A stretch of DNA of 7,074 bases, taken from NCBI GenBank assembly GCA_022616215.1, contig JAKEFE010000005.1, positions 1-7,074 on the forward strand, written 5' to 3'. The position numbers and the translations under genes were made by a program. The notes beneath the pieces are model-generated. The model did not search any database. It was given only the letters and a program-made list of their open reading frames with translations, and had not been told where the DNA came from. Source of the stretch: Candidatus Parcubacteria bacterium (GTDB lineage: Bacteria > Patescibacteriota > Minisyncoccia > Phycocordibacterales > Phycocordibacteraceae). Below, one piece after another: positions 1 to 6,252 of this stretch (position 1 is the stretch's first letter; each line of letters starts with the position of its first letter).

Positions 1-2
1 CG

Positions 3-1646
3 GTAGAAGCCGTTGAAAAGAAAATGTCTGCCCCCGTGGTTGAAACCAACATCCGCATCGTTTCTTCAAGTGGAGATGCCACGCACGCTTCCCACATACT
101 CCATGAGCTTGAAGCGAGTTTTAATCAATATGAAAACACAAAAGGCAACAGACTCTCCTTTAAGCGCGTTTCCGGAGAAGACGCAAAACGGCTGTATCGG
201 AATTTCTCATACCGCCTGTTTTCTCACGAAACCATTGTGCCCCTTTCGCTCAAAGAATTGACGGGGCTCTACCACTTTCCTCCGAAAGGCATCGCGTCCT
301 CTCCGCATTTGAAACAATCTCGCTTTACCGCCGCGGCAGCACCACTTGGTCTCCCGCACGACGGCATACGCATTGGCACCAACACCTTCCGAACACAAAC
401 CACTGAAATCCGCATGCGCGAAGACGACCGTTTGCGCCATCTCTACACCATAGGACAAACCGGCACCGGAAAAACCGGTCTCATGCGCTCGTTGATTGCG
501 CAGGATATACAAAACGGCGAAGGCGTCTGTTTTATTGATCCGCACGGAACCGACATTCTGGAAGTGCTCTCGCTTGTTCCGCCGGAGCGTTACGAAGATG
601 TCATTTATTTTGACCCGGCCTATATCGCGCGACCATTCGGCTTGAACCTCCTTGAATACGATCAAAGTAGGCCGGAACAAAAAACCTACATCGTCAACGA
701 AATGCTCATGATATTCCGGCGCCTCTACGGCGACATCCCGGAGTCCATGGGCCCGGCGTTTGAGCAATACTTTAGAAATGCCACCCAACTCGTGATGGAA
801 GACCCGGAAAGCGGCTCCACCATACTTGATATCGCGCGGGTGCTAGCAAACGCCCGTTTTAGAAACCTCAAACTCTCACGAAGCAGAAACCCCGTTATTA
901 ATCAGTTCTGGACTGACATTGCGACCAAGGCAGAAGGAGAAGCATCACTCCAGAGTATTGTGCCCTACATCACGAACAAATTTGATGACTTCACGGCAAA
1001 CGACTTTGTACGTCCCATCGTCGGCCAGCAGGAATCATCCTTCAACTTCCGCGAGGTGATAGACAATAAAAAGATTCTTCTCGTCAACCTGTCCAAAGGG
1101 CGCCTTGGAGAGAAAAATGCAAACCTTCTCGGTCTCATTGTGGTAGGCAAACTCTTTTTGGCCGCGCTTTCGCGCGCCGACAGCCCGGGGAAAGACCTTC
1201 CGCCGTTCTACCTCTACATTGATGAGTTTCAGAACATCACCACCGACTCCATTCCCGGTATTCTATCGGAGGCGCGCAAATACAAACTCTCGCTCACCAT
1301 TGCGCATCAGTTCTTAAAACAAATTGACGAGAAAATTCGTGATGCCATCTTCGGCAACGTAGGAAGCATGGTCGTGTTTCGTGTCGGTGAGGAAGACGCG
1401 GAAGTGTTCGCCAAACAATTTACACCAGTATTCTCCGCAAATGATTTCGTCAACCTTGAATTCAGAAATGCCTACGCACGCCTCCTTGCAAACGGAGCGC
1501 CCCAGCGCCCGTTTAACCTGCGTACGCTTGACGTGCCCAAAGGCGACAGGAATCAAGTGGACGACTTGCGAGAGTTGTCATACTTGACATATGGCCGAGA
1601 TCGTGATACAATAGAGTATGAGATACGTGCGCGCTACCTCTCCTGA
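3..1646 (+). CDS. VirD4/TraG-like (type IV coupling protein family) ATPase, 5'-truncated
   Basis: Probable P-loop motor ATPase of the HerA/VirD4/TraG class, which moves DNA or protein at membranes using ATP. The frame is open from base 3 with no stop before the first ATG at 24, so the true N-terminus, probably with any membrane segments, lies outside the window. Numbering from that ATG, 540 residues are seen. Walker A is GQTGTGKT at 144-151. FIDPHG follows at 170-175, Walker B is YLYIDEFQ at 396-403, and a sensor-like IAHQ is at 426-429, in the order expected for this fold. The C-terminus is intact and ends in TGA. No relaxase, VirB4 or pilus gene is visible nearby, so the substrate is unknown. 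The family assignment is firm at superfamily level. Whether it is a conjugation coupling protein, a DUF87-type motor or a secretion/pilus ATPase cannot be decided here. Confidence 0.85.
   Translation, partial: VEAVEKKMSAPVVETNIRIVSSSGDATHASHILHELEASFNQYENTKGNRLSFKRVSGEDAKRLYRNFSYRLFSHETIVPLSLKELTGLYHFPPKGIASSPHLKQSRFTAAAAPLGLPHDGIRIGTNTFRTQTTEIRMREDDRLRHLYTIGQTGTGKTGLMRSLIAQDIQNGEGVCFIDPHGTDILEVLSLVPPERYEDVIYFDPAYIARPFGLNLLEYDQSRPEQKTYIVNEMLMIFRRLYGDIPESMGPAFEQYFRNATQLVMEDPESGSTILDIARVLANARFRNLKLSRSRNPVINQFWTDIATKAEGEASLQSIVPYITNKFDDFTANDFVRPIVGQQESSFNFREVIDNKKILLVNLSKGRLGEKNANLLGLIVVGKLFLAALSRADSPGKDLPPFYLYIDEFQNITTDSIPGILSEARKYKLSLTIAHQFLKQIDEKIRDAIFGNVGSMVVFRVGEEDAEVFAKQFTPVFSANDFVNLEFRNAYARLLANGAPQRPFNLRTLDVPKGDRNQVDDLRELSYLTYGRDRDTIEYEIRARYLS
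1584..1612 (+). promoter_or_regulatory. Near-consensus sigma70-type promoter inside the 3' end of the ATPase gene
   Basis: TTGACA at 1584-1589 and TACAAT at 1607-1612 are separated by exactly 17 bp. A TG one base upstream of the -10 (1604-1605) makes it an extended -10 as well. Predicted +1 is near 1619, inside the last codons of the ATPase gene. This gives about 85 nt of leader before the FKBP start at 1704. It is the only site in the window with a clear -35. Confidence 0.7.
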
Positions 1647-1690
1647 CGTGCTATCCACTGCGTGAAGCGCTTCCTTTCAATGCCAGAGGG

Positions 1691-1696
1691 TATAAT
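1691..1696 (+). promoter_or_regulatory. Possible second -10 element just before the FKBP start
   Basis: Perfect TATAAT hexamer whose predicted +1 (1703) falls one base before the ATG at 1704. It lacks the TG of the other sites (GGG precedes it) and has no recognisable -35. The spacing fits the short or absent leaders seen elsewhere in the window and supports 1704 as the start. It could be chance, since the stronger promoter at 1584-1612 already serves this gene. Confidence 0.4.
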
Positions 1697-1703
1697 GGCG
1701 GGA

Positions 1704-2189
1704 ATGGATACGAAACAATCTATGACGGTTACACCCACCGGCGTTGCCATTTCGCTCGCGGTTGTTGTCGCGCTTGGATTCTTGTTCTTTGGGGCGTCAT
1801 TATTTACGCCGTTTACACCGGAGCCGGCCGCCGCGCTTCCGGTATTCGGTACTGAAAATCAATCACTTATGATAACTGATACCGTTGTAGGCACCGGTGC
1901 AGAGGCGACGGCAGGCACAGAAGTGTCTTTGCATTATGTCGGACAGCTGGAGAATGGGCAGGTATTTGATGCGTCAGCAAATCACGGAGGGCCATTCACG
2001 TTTGTGCTTGGCTCGGGGATGGTGATAGCCGGGTGGGAGCAGGGCATTCTCGGCATGAAAGTAGGGGGTAAACGTCGGTTGGTTATCCCTCCAGAACTCG
2101 GATACGGCTCGCAAGCCGTGGGGCCCATTCCCGCAAACGCCACCCTTATTTTTGATGTAGAGCTTGTAAACGTTACACCCGCTCGGTAA
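1704..2189 (+). CDS. Membrane-anchored FKBP-type peptidyl-prolyl cis-trans isomerase
   Basis: Catalyses cis-trans isomerisation of Xaa-Pro bonds, here probably outside the membrane as a folding factor. The 161-residue product has a short N-terminus, a hydrophobic segment at about 13-34 (GVAISLAVVVALGFLFFGAS), an Ala/Pro-rich linker, and one complete FKBP domain from about residue 60 to the end. Usual pocket residues are visible: the Tyr of LHYVG, Phe-Asp of QVFDAS, Phe of FTFVLG, Val-Ile and Trp of VIAGWEQG, Tyr of LGYGS, and Phe of LIFDVEL. No lipobox cysteine is seen, so it is probably a signal anchor, although cleavage after the Ala-rich stretch is possible. In-frame starts also exist at 1662 (GTG), 1680, 1695 and 1722. 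1704 is preferred because it sits just after the TATAAT at 1691-1696 and leaves a normal short N-terminus. The stop is followed by an AT-rich tract and no clear terminator. Confidence 0.9.
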   Translation: MDTKQSMTVTPTGVAISLAVVVALGFLFFGASLFTPFTPEPAAALPVFGTENQSLMITDTVVGTGAEATAGTEVSLHYVGQLENGQVFDASANHGGPFTFVLGSGMVIAGWEQGILGMKVGGKRRLVIPPELGYGSQAVGPIPANATLIFDVELVNVTPAR

Positions 2190-2203
2190 GTAATATATAT
2201 AAG

Positions 2204-2214
2204 TGTGTTATAAT
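2204..2214 (+). promoter_or_regulatory. Extended -10 promoter of the structured-RNA/small-ORF unit
   Basis: TGTTATAAT at 2206-2214 is TG-N-TATAAT, the best extended -10 in the window, preceded by AGTG. Predicted +1 is near 2221. No -35 match is seen at 16-18 bp. An alternating AT tract (2191-2200) lies just upstream and may ease melting. The same AGTGTGTTA core recurs at 5829-5837 and 6253-6261. Confidence 0.65.
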
Positions 2215-2263
2215 GCCGTTTCCGCCGAGTGAGCTCTCGGTGTGAATAAGAGGGTAAACCCAG

Positions 2264-2515
2264 ATGGTCGATTTGTCCGACTATAAGACCGTTCGGGGCT
2301 ATGTTCCGAACTGTCTCATCGCAGCAAAATTCCCGGGCCTAGCGGCCACTCTCAAGGGGAAGCACAGACCCGCCATTGTGGCACGCCGATATCGGAAAGA
2401 CCTTAGATGGCTCGCCGATGTCGTATCTGTAGCAATACACGCGTACGGGGAGACTGTCGCAAGACAGTCAGAGTCCCGTCACGCTGTGCAAATAAAGGAC
2501 CTGACTTTTCTCTGA
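2264..2515 (+). CDS. Possible small hypothetical protein, 83 aa (competes with the ncRNA call)
   Basis: An open frame of 83 codons starts at ATG 2264 with AGAGGG (2249-2254) 9 nt upstream, a plausible ribosome-binding site. The stop is about 20 nt before the terminator stem, so promoter, ORF and terminator are arranged as for a monocistronic gene. The product begins MVDLSDYKTVRGYVPN, is basic, and has no membrane segment, signal peptide or motif I recognise. Against it: the same bases form extensive RNA helices, lysine favours AAG (4 of 6) while the neighbouring genes seem to favour AAA, and an ORF this long can arise by chance. Either call, or a dual-function RNA, remains possible. Confidence 0.3.
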   Translation: MVDLSDYKTVRGYVPNCLIAAKFPGLAATLKGKHRPAIVARRYRKDLRWLADVVSVAIHAYGETVARQSESRHAVQIKDLTFL

Positions 2516-2537
2516 GAACGGGGAGGACCTCGGTAAA

Positions 2538-2569
2538 GCGGCGGGCTTCAGGCCCGCCGCACGTTTTTT
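2538..2569 (+). terminator. Intrinsic terminator before uvrB
   Basis: Stem GCGGCGGGC (2538-2546) pairs perfectly with GCCCGCCGC (2552-2560) across the loop TTCAG, followed by ACG and six T residues (2564-2569). The nine-pair GC-only stem with a U tract is a textbook rho-independent terminator. It ends 14 nt before the uvrB ATG, so transcription from upstream should stop and uvrB must have its own start. Confidence 0.9.
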
Positions 2570-2577
2570 GATACACT
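2569..2577 (+). promoter_or_regulatory. Extended -10 promoter of uvrB, predicted leaderless start
   Basis: TG-A-TACACT overlaps the last T of the terminator. The hexamer ends at 2577, so the usual seven-base step places +1 at 2584, the A of the uvrB ATG. No Shine-Dalgarno sequence lies between the terminator and the ATG, which agrees with leaderless translation. No -35 is recognisable; the position where one would lie is inside the terminator stem. Confidence 0.6.
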
Positions 2578-2583
2578 CTTACC

Positions 2584-4683
2584 ATGTCCGGATTCAAACT
2601 ACACACACCATTTCCTCCAGCCGGAGATCAACCAGAGGCAATTAAAGAACTCACCAAGGGTGTGAAGGATGGGCTTACCCACCAAACGCTCCTTGGTGCC
2701 ACCGGTACCGGAAAGACATTCACGGTAGCAAACGTCATTAACGAAATACAAAAACCGACCCTGGTGCTCGCGCACAACAAAACGCTTGCCGCCCAACTGG
2801 CACAGGAATATCGAGAATTTTTTCCTGAAAACGCGGTGCACTATTTTGTTTCGTATTATGACTACTACCAGCCAGAGGCCTACATCGCACACTCCGACAC
2901 CTACATAGAAAAAGAAGCGCAGATAAATGCGGAGATAGATCGTTTACGCCACGCGGCAACGCAGGCGCTTCTCACACGCCGTGATGTCATCATTGTCGCG
3001 TCCGTTTCCGCGATTTACGGCCTTGGCTCTCCGCAGGAATACGAGAAATATCACGTTAAACTGCAACAAGGAGCAAAAGAGAATCGCGCCGCGCTTGTTC
3101 GCAAACTCATTGGTATTTATTTTGAGCGTACGAACGCAGACCTTGAACCCGGGCTTATCCGCGCGGTGGGGAACGCGGTTGAGTTCATGCCGGTCAACGA
3201 ACGCATCATGTATCGCGTTCGTTTTGATGGGGAAACGATTGCACGGATAGAACAGCTTGATCCAGTATCCCGCGCACTCATTACAGAAGTAGACTCGGCA
3301 TTCATTTTTCCGGCAAAACACTTTGTTACCGGAGAGGACGAGCGTGAGCGTGCGCTCTCCGACATCCGCAGCGAACTAGACGAACAGCTCGCGAAATTTA
3401 AACGCGAAGAGAAATTGCTTGAGCATGAACGTATTAAGCGTCGCACGCTTCACGACATCGCACTCATTCGCGAAATCGGGTACACGAGCGGTATTGAAAA
3501 CTATTCGCGCCACTTTGACGGACGCAGTGCCGGGGAGCCGCCGCACACCCTTCTTTCCTATTTTCCTCATACCAAAGATGGTTCGGCGGATTTTCTTACG
3601 GTGATTGATGAATCGCATGTAACCGTGCCGCAAATCGGAGGCATGTTTGCAGGAGACCGCTCCCGAAAAGATACGCTCGTCGAGTACGGGTTTCGTCTGC
3701 CGAGCGCGCGCGACAACCGCCCCCTTACGTTTGAAGAGTTTGAAGAACGCACCGGACAGACCATTTACACATCTGCAACGCCAGGGCCATATGAGCGGGA
3801 AGCGAGCGCGCCTCCTAAAGGGCAGATTGTTGAGCAAATTATTCGTCCGACGGGACTTGTCGACCCTGAACTTGTAGTGCGTCCTATAACTGGAGGCGTC
3901 CCATCAAACGGTACCATATATGGTACTGTTTTTGACGCATCATATCAGGGACAGATCGCTGATTTCATTGAGGAAGTGCTGGTGGTTACAAAACACGGGG
4001 GACGTGTCTTAGCGACCACGCTTACAAAACAGATGGCCGAAGATCTTGCGGAATTCTTACGGAAGAAACATATCAAGGCGGAATATCTCCATAGCGACAT
4101 TAAAACCATAGAGCGTATAGAAATACTCACCAATTTCCGGAAAGGTGAGTTTGATATCCTGGTCGGCGTTAACCTGCTTCGCGAGGGGCTTGACCTTCCT
4201 GAAGTTGAGCTGGTGGGTATACTGGATGCCGACAAGGAAGGGTTTTTGCGAAGCGAAACATCTCTCATTCAGACCATAGGACGTGCGGCGCGTAATGTTC
4301 TTGGCCGCGTCATTCTCTACGCGGACGTCATGACGGGTTCGCTGACCCGCGCCATAGATGAAACAGGCCGAAGACGCAACATACAGCTTGCCTACAACAA
4401 GGAGCACGGCATTACGCCCGAAACCGTGCGAAAAGAAATCAGAGACATTGCCGAGAATCTTCGCACCGAACACCAAAAGACGGTTCACGAACTATTGACG
4501 CTTGATAAACGTATGTATGAAAAAGACCCAACTGCATTCGTCAAAGAATTACGGCAGAAAATGGCCGCGGCCGTTGAAGAGTTAGATTTCGAGACAGCGG
4601 CTCTCATTCGGGATGAGCTCTACGAACTTGAAGGGACCAAACCAAAGACCAAAACAAAAGCGCGCCGCCGGCTTGCCTCGTAG
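2584..4683 (+). CDS. uvrB: Excinuclease ABC subunit B (UvrB)
   Basis: Damage-verifying helicase of nucleotide excision repair. It is loaded on DNA by UvrA and then recruits UvrC for incision. The 699 residues cover the whole protein. Walker A is GATGTGKT at 38-45. The damage-strand beta-hairpin region is SYYDYYQPEAYIAHSDTYIE from 90. DESH is at 342-345, TSATP at 396-400, and motif VI QTIGRAARN at 563-571. A C-terminal UVR motif that would contact UvrC lies at about 649-684, followed by a Lys/Arg-rich tail. Oddities: a 19-residue insertion at 437-455 (see separate entry), and a divergent stretch at about 190-215 where the usual RGTFRVRGD-like sequence is not recognisable. The length exceeds E. 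coli UvrB (673), as the insertion and tail predict. The ATG at 2584 coincides with the predicted transcription start. Confidence 0.97.
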   Translation: MSGFKLHTPFPPAGDQPEAIKELTKGVKDGLTHQTLLGATGTGKTFTVANVINEIQKPTLVLAHNKTLAAQLAQEYREFFPENAVHYFVSYYDYYQPEAYIAHSDTYIEKEAQINAEIDRLRHAATQALLTRRDVIIVASVSAIYGLGSPQEYEKYHVKLQQGAKENRAALVRKLIGIYFERTNADLEPGLIRAVGNAVEFMPVNERIMYRVRFDGETIARIEQLDPVSRALITEVDSAFIFPAKHFVTGEDERERALSDIRSELDEQLAKFKREEKLLEHERIKRRTLHDIALIREIGYTSGIENYSRHFDGRSAGEPPHTLLSYFPHTKDGSADFLTVIDESHVTVPQIGGMFAGDRSRKDTLVEYGFRLPSARDNRPLTFEEFEERTGQTIYTSATPGPYEREASAPPKGQIVEQIIRPTGLVDPELVVRPITGGVPSNGTIYGTVFDASYQGQIADFIEEVLVVTKHGGRVLATTLTKQMAEDLAEFLRKKHIKAEYLHSDIKTIERIEILTNFRKGEFDILVGVNLLREGLDLPEVELVGILDADKEGFLRSETSLIQTIGRAARNVLGRVILYADVMTGSLTRAIDETGRRRNIQLAYNKEHGITPETVRKEIRDIAENLRTEHQKTVHELLTLDKRMYEKDPTAFVKELRQKMAAAVEELDFETAALIRDELYELEGTKPKTKTKARRRLAS
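3892..3948 (+). repeat. 57-nt in-frame insertion in uvrB carrying a perfect 16-bp palindrome
   Basis: Compared with the remembered E. coli sequence (VRPVATQVDDLLSEI), this protein reads VRPIT, then 19 extra residues (437-455), then GQIADFIEEV. The extra DNA contains GTACCATATATGGTAC at 3911-3926, a perfect palindrome. The arms extend to AAAC and GTTT with one G-T mismatch. The frame is kept and both flanks stay conserved. An inserted palindromic element, as known from Rickettsia genes, is one explanation. A lineage-specific loop with chance symmetry is the other. Confidence 0.5.
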
Positions 4684-4710
4684 AAAACCTCCCTCGGCCG
4701 TCATGCCAGA

Positions 4711-4719
4711 TGCTATGAT
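4711..4719 (+). promoter_or_regulatory. Extended -10 promoter of the histidine kinase, predicted leaderless start
   Basis: TG-C-TATGAT ends at 4719, placing +1 at 4726, the A of the kinase ATG. The spacing is identical to that before uvrB. No Shine-Dalgarno sequence is present in the 42-nt gap after uvrB and no -35 is seen. Read-through from uvrB is also possible, because no terminator separates the genes. Confidence 0.6.
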
Positions 4720-4725
4720 GTATCC

Positions 4726-5826
4726 ATGAGCATCCGTGCCCTTTTGGCGACTGTGATGTTGGTGGCCCTTGCCATCGCGATGGCATTTGTTCTTTTCTTT
4801 ATTGCTCTTCTCCGAACCGAAATCGGCTCACTCCTTCCGATAGACATCGCTCTTCAAATAGACCAGTCGCTCCAAATGCTTCTTACGATGCAGGCGGCTG
4901 GGCTTTTTGTGATGAGTGTCGTCCTTGCCATTGTAGTGTTTATTACCATTGGGTACCTTTTGGCAAACCCGCTTCGAGAGCTCGCCCGAGTGATGGATAC
5001 CTACGCAACCACAGGAGAACTTCGACCTGTTGCCGGAATTACCGAAGCTCCGAAAGAGGTGCAGTCGCTCGCCACTTCTTTTGAATCGCTCATAAGCCGC
5101 GTAGAAGTTTCCCACAAACGGGATCAGGATGTCTCACGGATGAAGTCCGACTTCATCTCAACTGCGGCTCACCAACTCCGGACACCTTTGACCGGCATTC
5201 GCTGGGCGCTTGAAGCTCTTGAAAAAGAACAACTGACAGAAAATCAAGTTGCCCTGGTGCAAAGCGCGAAAAGCAAAGGCAAAGACCTGGTGGCGGTTGT
5301 CGGCATGCTCCTTGATATTTCCGCCATTGAGTCCGGTAAATATCAATACAAATTTGAGCCCGTAGACATCCATGCGCTTCTTGACGAGGTGGTGCAGAAT
5401 TTCGCCCCACTTGCCGCTTCGCATCAGATATCACTCTTTTATTCACACGAGGAAGAAAAAACCACACTGCCGAGCGTGAAAGCAGACTATGAACGCATCA
5501 AATGGGTACTGAATAACCTCATTGAAAACGGTGTGTTGTATACACCGCCGGGCGGTACGGTGCGTATTTCAGCCGAAGGGGCGGAAAAACGCGTGTTCAT
5601 CCGCGTCAAAGACACCGGCATAGGCATTCCTCCGGAAGACAAAGGCAATATTTTTGAACGGTTCTATCGAGGGAAAGAGGCCGTTTCAAAACAAAATGCG
5701 GGAAGCGGGCTGGGGCTCTACATCGCTCGCACCATTGCGACCGACCATGGGGGCGACCTCAATTTTGCGGCAAATAAAGAAGGGCCAGGCACAACCTTCA
5801 CCCTTTCCTTGCCAGTTGCAGGATAA
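4726..5826 (+). CDS. Membrane-bound sensor histidine kinase
   Basis: Autophosphorylates on a histidine and passes the phosphate to a receiver, probably the one encoded next. The 366-residue product has TM1 at about 5-28, an outside loop of only about 25 residues, TM2 at about 58-81, and a HAMP-like linker to about 130. The dimerisation box reads AAHQLRTPLTGIRW with the phospho-acceptor at H149. The catalytic domain has NNLIEN (263-268), DTGIGIP (296-302), FERFYRG and GSGLGLYIAR (326-335), so it should be active. The short loop leaves no room for a folded external sensor domain, so input may be membrane state or another protein. The residue after H149 is Gln where Glu/Asp is usual in this subfamily. 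The stimulus is unknown, and the position beside uvrB alone does not show a DNA-damage role. Confidence 0.95.
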   Translation: MSIRALLATVMLVALAIAMAFVLFFIALLRTEIGSLLPIDIALQIDQSLQMLLTMQAAGLFVMSVVLAIVVFITIGYLLANPLRELARVMDTYATTGELRPVAGITEAPKEVQSLATSFESLISRVEVSHKRDQDVSRMKSDFISTAAHQLRTPLTGIRWALEALEKEQLTENQVALVQSAKSKGKDLVAVVGMLLDISAIESGKYQYKFEPVDIHALLDEVVQNFAPLAASHQISLFYSHEEEKTTLPSVKADYERIKWVLNNLIENGVLYTPPGGTVRISAEGAEKRVFIRVKDTGIGIPPEDKGNIFERFYRGKEAVSKQNAGSGLGLYIARTIATDHGGDLNFAANKEGPGTTFTLSLPVAG

Positions 5827-5828
5827 GT

Positions 5829-5841
5829 AGTGTGTTATACT
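5829..5841 (+). promoter_or_regulatory. Extended -10 promoter of the response regulator
   Basis: TG-T-TATACT (5833-5841) within AGTGTGTTATACT lies immediately after the kinase stop. Predicted +1 is near 5848, giving a leader of about 12 nt before the ATG at 5860. There is no -35. It would let the receiver be made independently of the kinase. Confidence 0.6.
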
Positions 5842-5859
5842 TTCGGCAGTATACCCTTC

Positions 5860-6246
5860 ATGGCTGACACTAAATTTATTCTGGTCGTAGAGGATGATCC
5901 TATTCTCAAAAACCTGCTCGGGCATACGTTTGCCGGCAAATATCAAACACTCTACGCGTCCGACGGCAATGAAGCGCTTGCTCTTTTTGAGCAGTACAAA
6001 CCGGCCATCGTGCTGCTTGACCTCATGCTTCCCACCATGGACGGCTTTGCGGTACTTGAGAACATCAGGAACCGAAAGGACGCGACGAAGAATGTGCCTG
6101 TCATTGTGGTTTCAAATCTTGGACAAGAGAAAGATAAAGAGCGCGCCAAATCGCTCGGTGCCACCGAGTATCTTGTGAAAGCCGAGGTGTCTGTAGAGGA
6201 AATTGTCGCCCGCATTCAGACCGTTTTGGAACGCGAAGCGGCATAG
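5860..6246 (+). CDS. Stand-alone receiver-domain response regulator
   Basis: A 128-residue single receiver domain with no output domain, like CheY or Spo0F, so it probably signals by protein contact or phosphorelay rather than DNA binding. The phosphorylation site is complete: acidic cluster E11-D12-D13, phospho-acceptor D54 in VLLDLMLP, switch S85 in VIVVSN and K107 in YLVKA. The usual Pro after the Lys is Ala. It follows the kinase by 33 nt and is probably its partner. The start at 5860 (MADTKFILVVEDDP) is chosen over the in-frame GTG at 5830 because that codon lies inside the promoter and would add ten residues that do not fit the fold. No Shine-Dalgarno sequence is visible. Confidence 0.95.
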   Translation: MADTKFILVVEDDPILKNLLGHTFAGKYQTLYASDGNEALALFEQYKPAIVLLDLMLPTMDGFAVLENIRNRKDATKNVPVIVVSNLGQEKDKERAKSLGATEYLVKAEVSVEEIVARIQTVLEREAA

Positions 6247-6252
6247 GCCGCC

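Larger units (their letters stand above)
2221..2569 (+). ncRNA. Candidate structured non-coding RNA, about 350 nt, class unknown
   Basis: This fills most of the 394-base gap between the FKBP gene and uvrB and has its own promoter and terminator. Visible helices: CCGAG 2225-2229 with CTCGG 2236-2240; GGG 2252-2254 with CCC 2259-2261; GTCG 2267-2270 with CGAC 2278-2281; GTTCGG 2291-2296 with CCGAAC 2306-2311, extendable by two G-U pairs; and TTCCC with GGGAA around a GGCC/GGCC hairpin near 2330-2360. The strongest is an interrupted helix of about 19 pairs from 2438 to 2488, capped by GACTGTC-GCAA-GACAGTC (2452-2469), a perfect 7-bp stem with a GNRA tetraloop. I looked for tmRNA, RNase P, SRP and 6S RNA signatures by eye and found none. 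The main alternative is that the 83-codon ORF inside it is a real gene. Pairing was found by eye, not by folding or covariation. Confidence 0.5.

Noticed and set aside
207..788. A 193-codon open frame on the minus strand inside the ATPase gene
   Set aside because: It is antisense to a strongly conserved ATPase core including Walker A, its translation shows no recognisable domain, and nothing marks its start. Other long minus-strand frames in the window were rejected on the same grounds.
1662..1703. Upstream starts for the FKBP gene (GTG 1662, ATG 1680, ATG 1695)
   Set aside because: They add up to 14 residues before an ordinary signal anchor, and the two upstream ones lie before or within the TATAAT region. 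They are not excluded if the 1584-1612 promoter dominates.
2449..2475. Kink-turn in the 2438-2488 helix
   Set aside because: The internal loop (A opposite AGAG) lacks the three-base bulge followed by tandem G-A pairs needed for a standard kink-turn.
2221..2569. tmRNA, RNase P RNA, SRP RNA or 6S RNA as identity of the intergenic RNA
   Set aside because: No tRNA-like ends or CCA for tmRNA, no GAGGAAAGUCC or ACAGAA core for RNase P, no SRP GGAA-loop helix and no 6S-like long rod with a central bubble were found on either strand by eye.
5850..5855. TATACC as an alternative -10 before the response regulator
   Set aside because: Only four bases separate it from the ATG, which would put +1 inside the start codon. 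The TGTTATACT site just upstream is a better match.
5830..5859. GTG start ten codons upstream for the response regulator
   Set aside because: These codons coincide with the extended -10 promoter and the leader. Receiver domains normally begin a few residues before the ILVVEDD strand, as the 5860 start gives.
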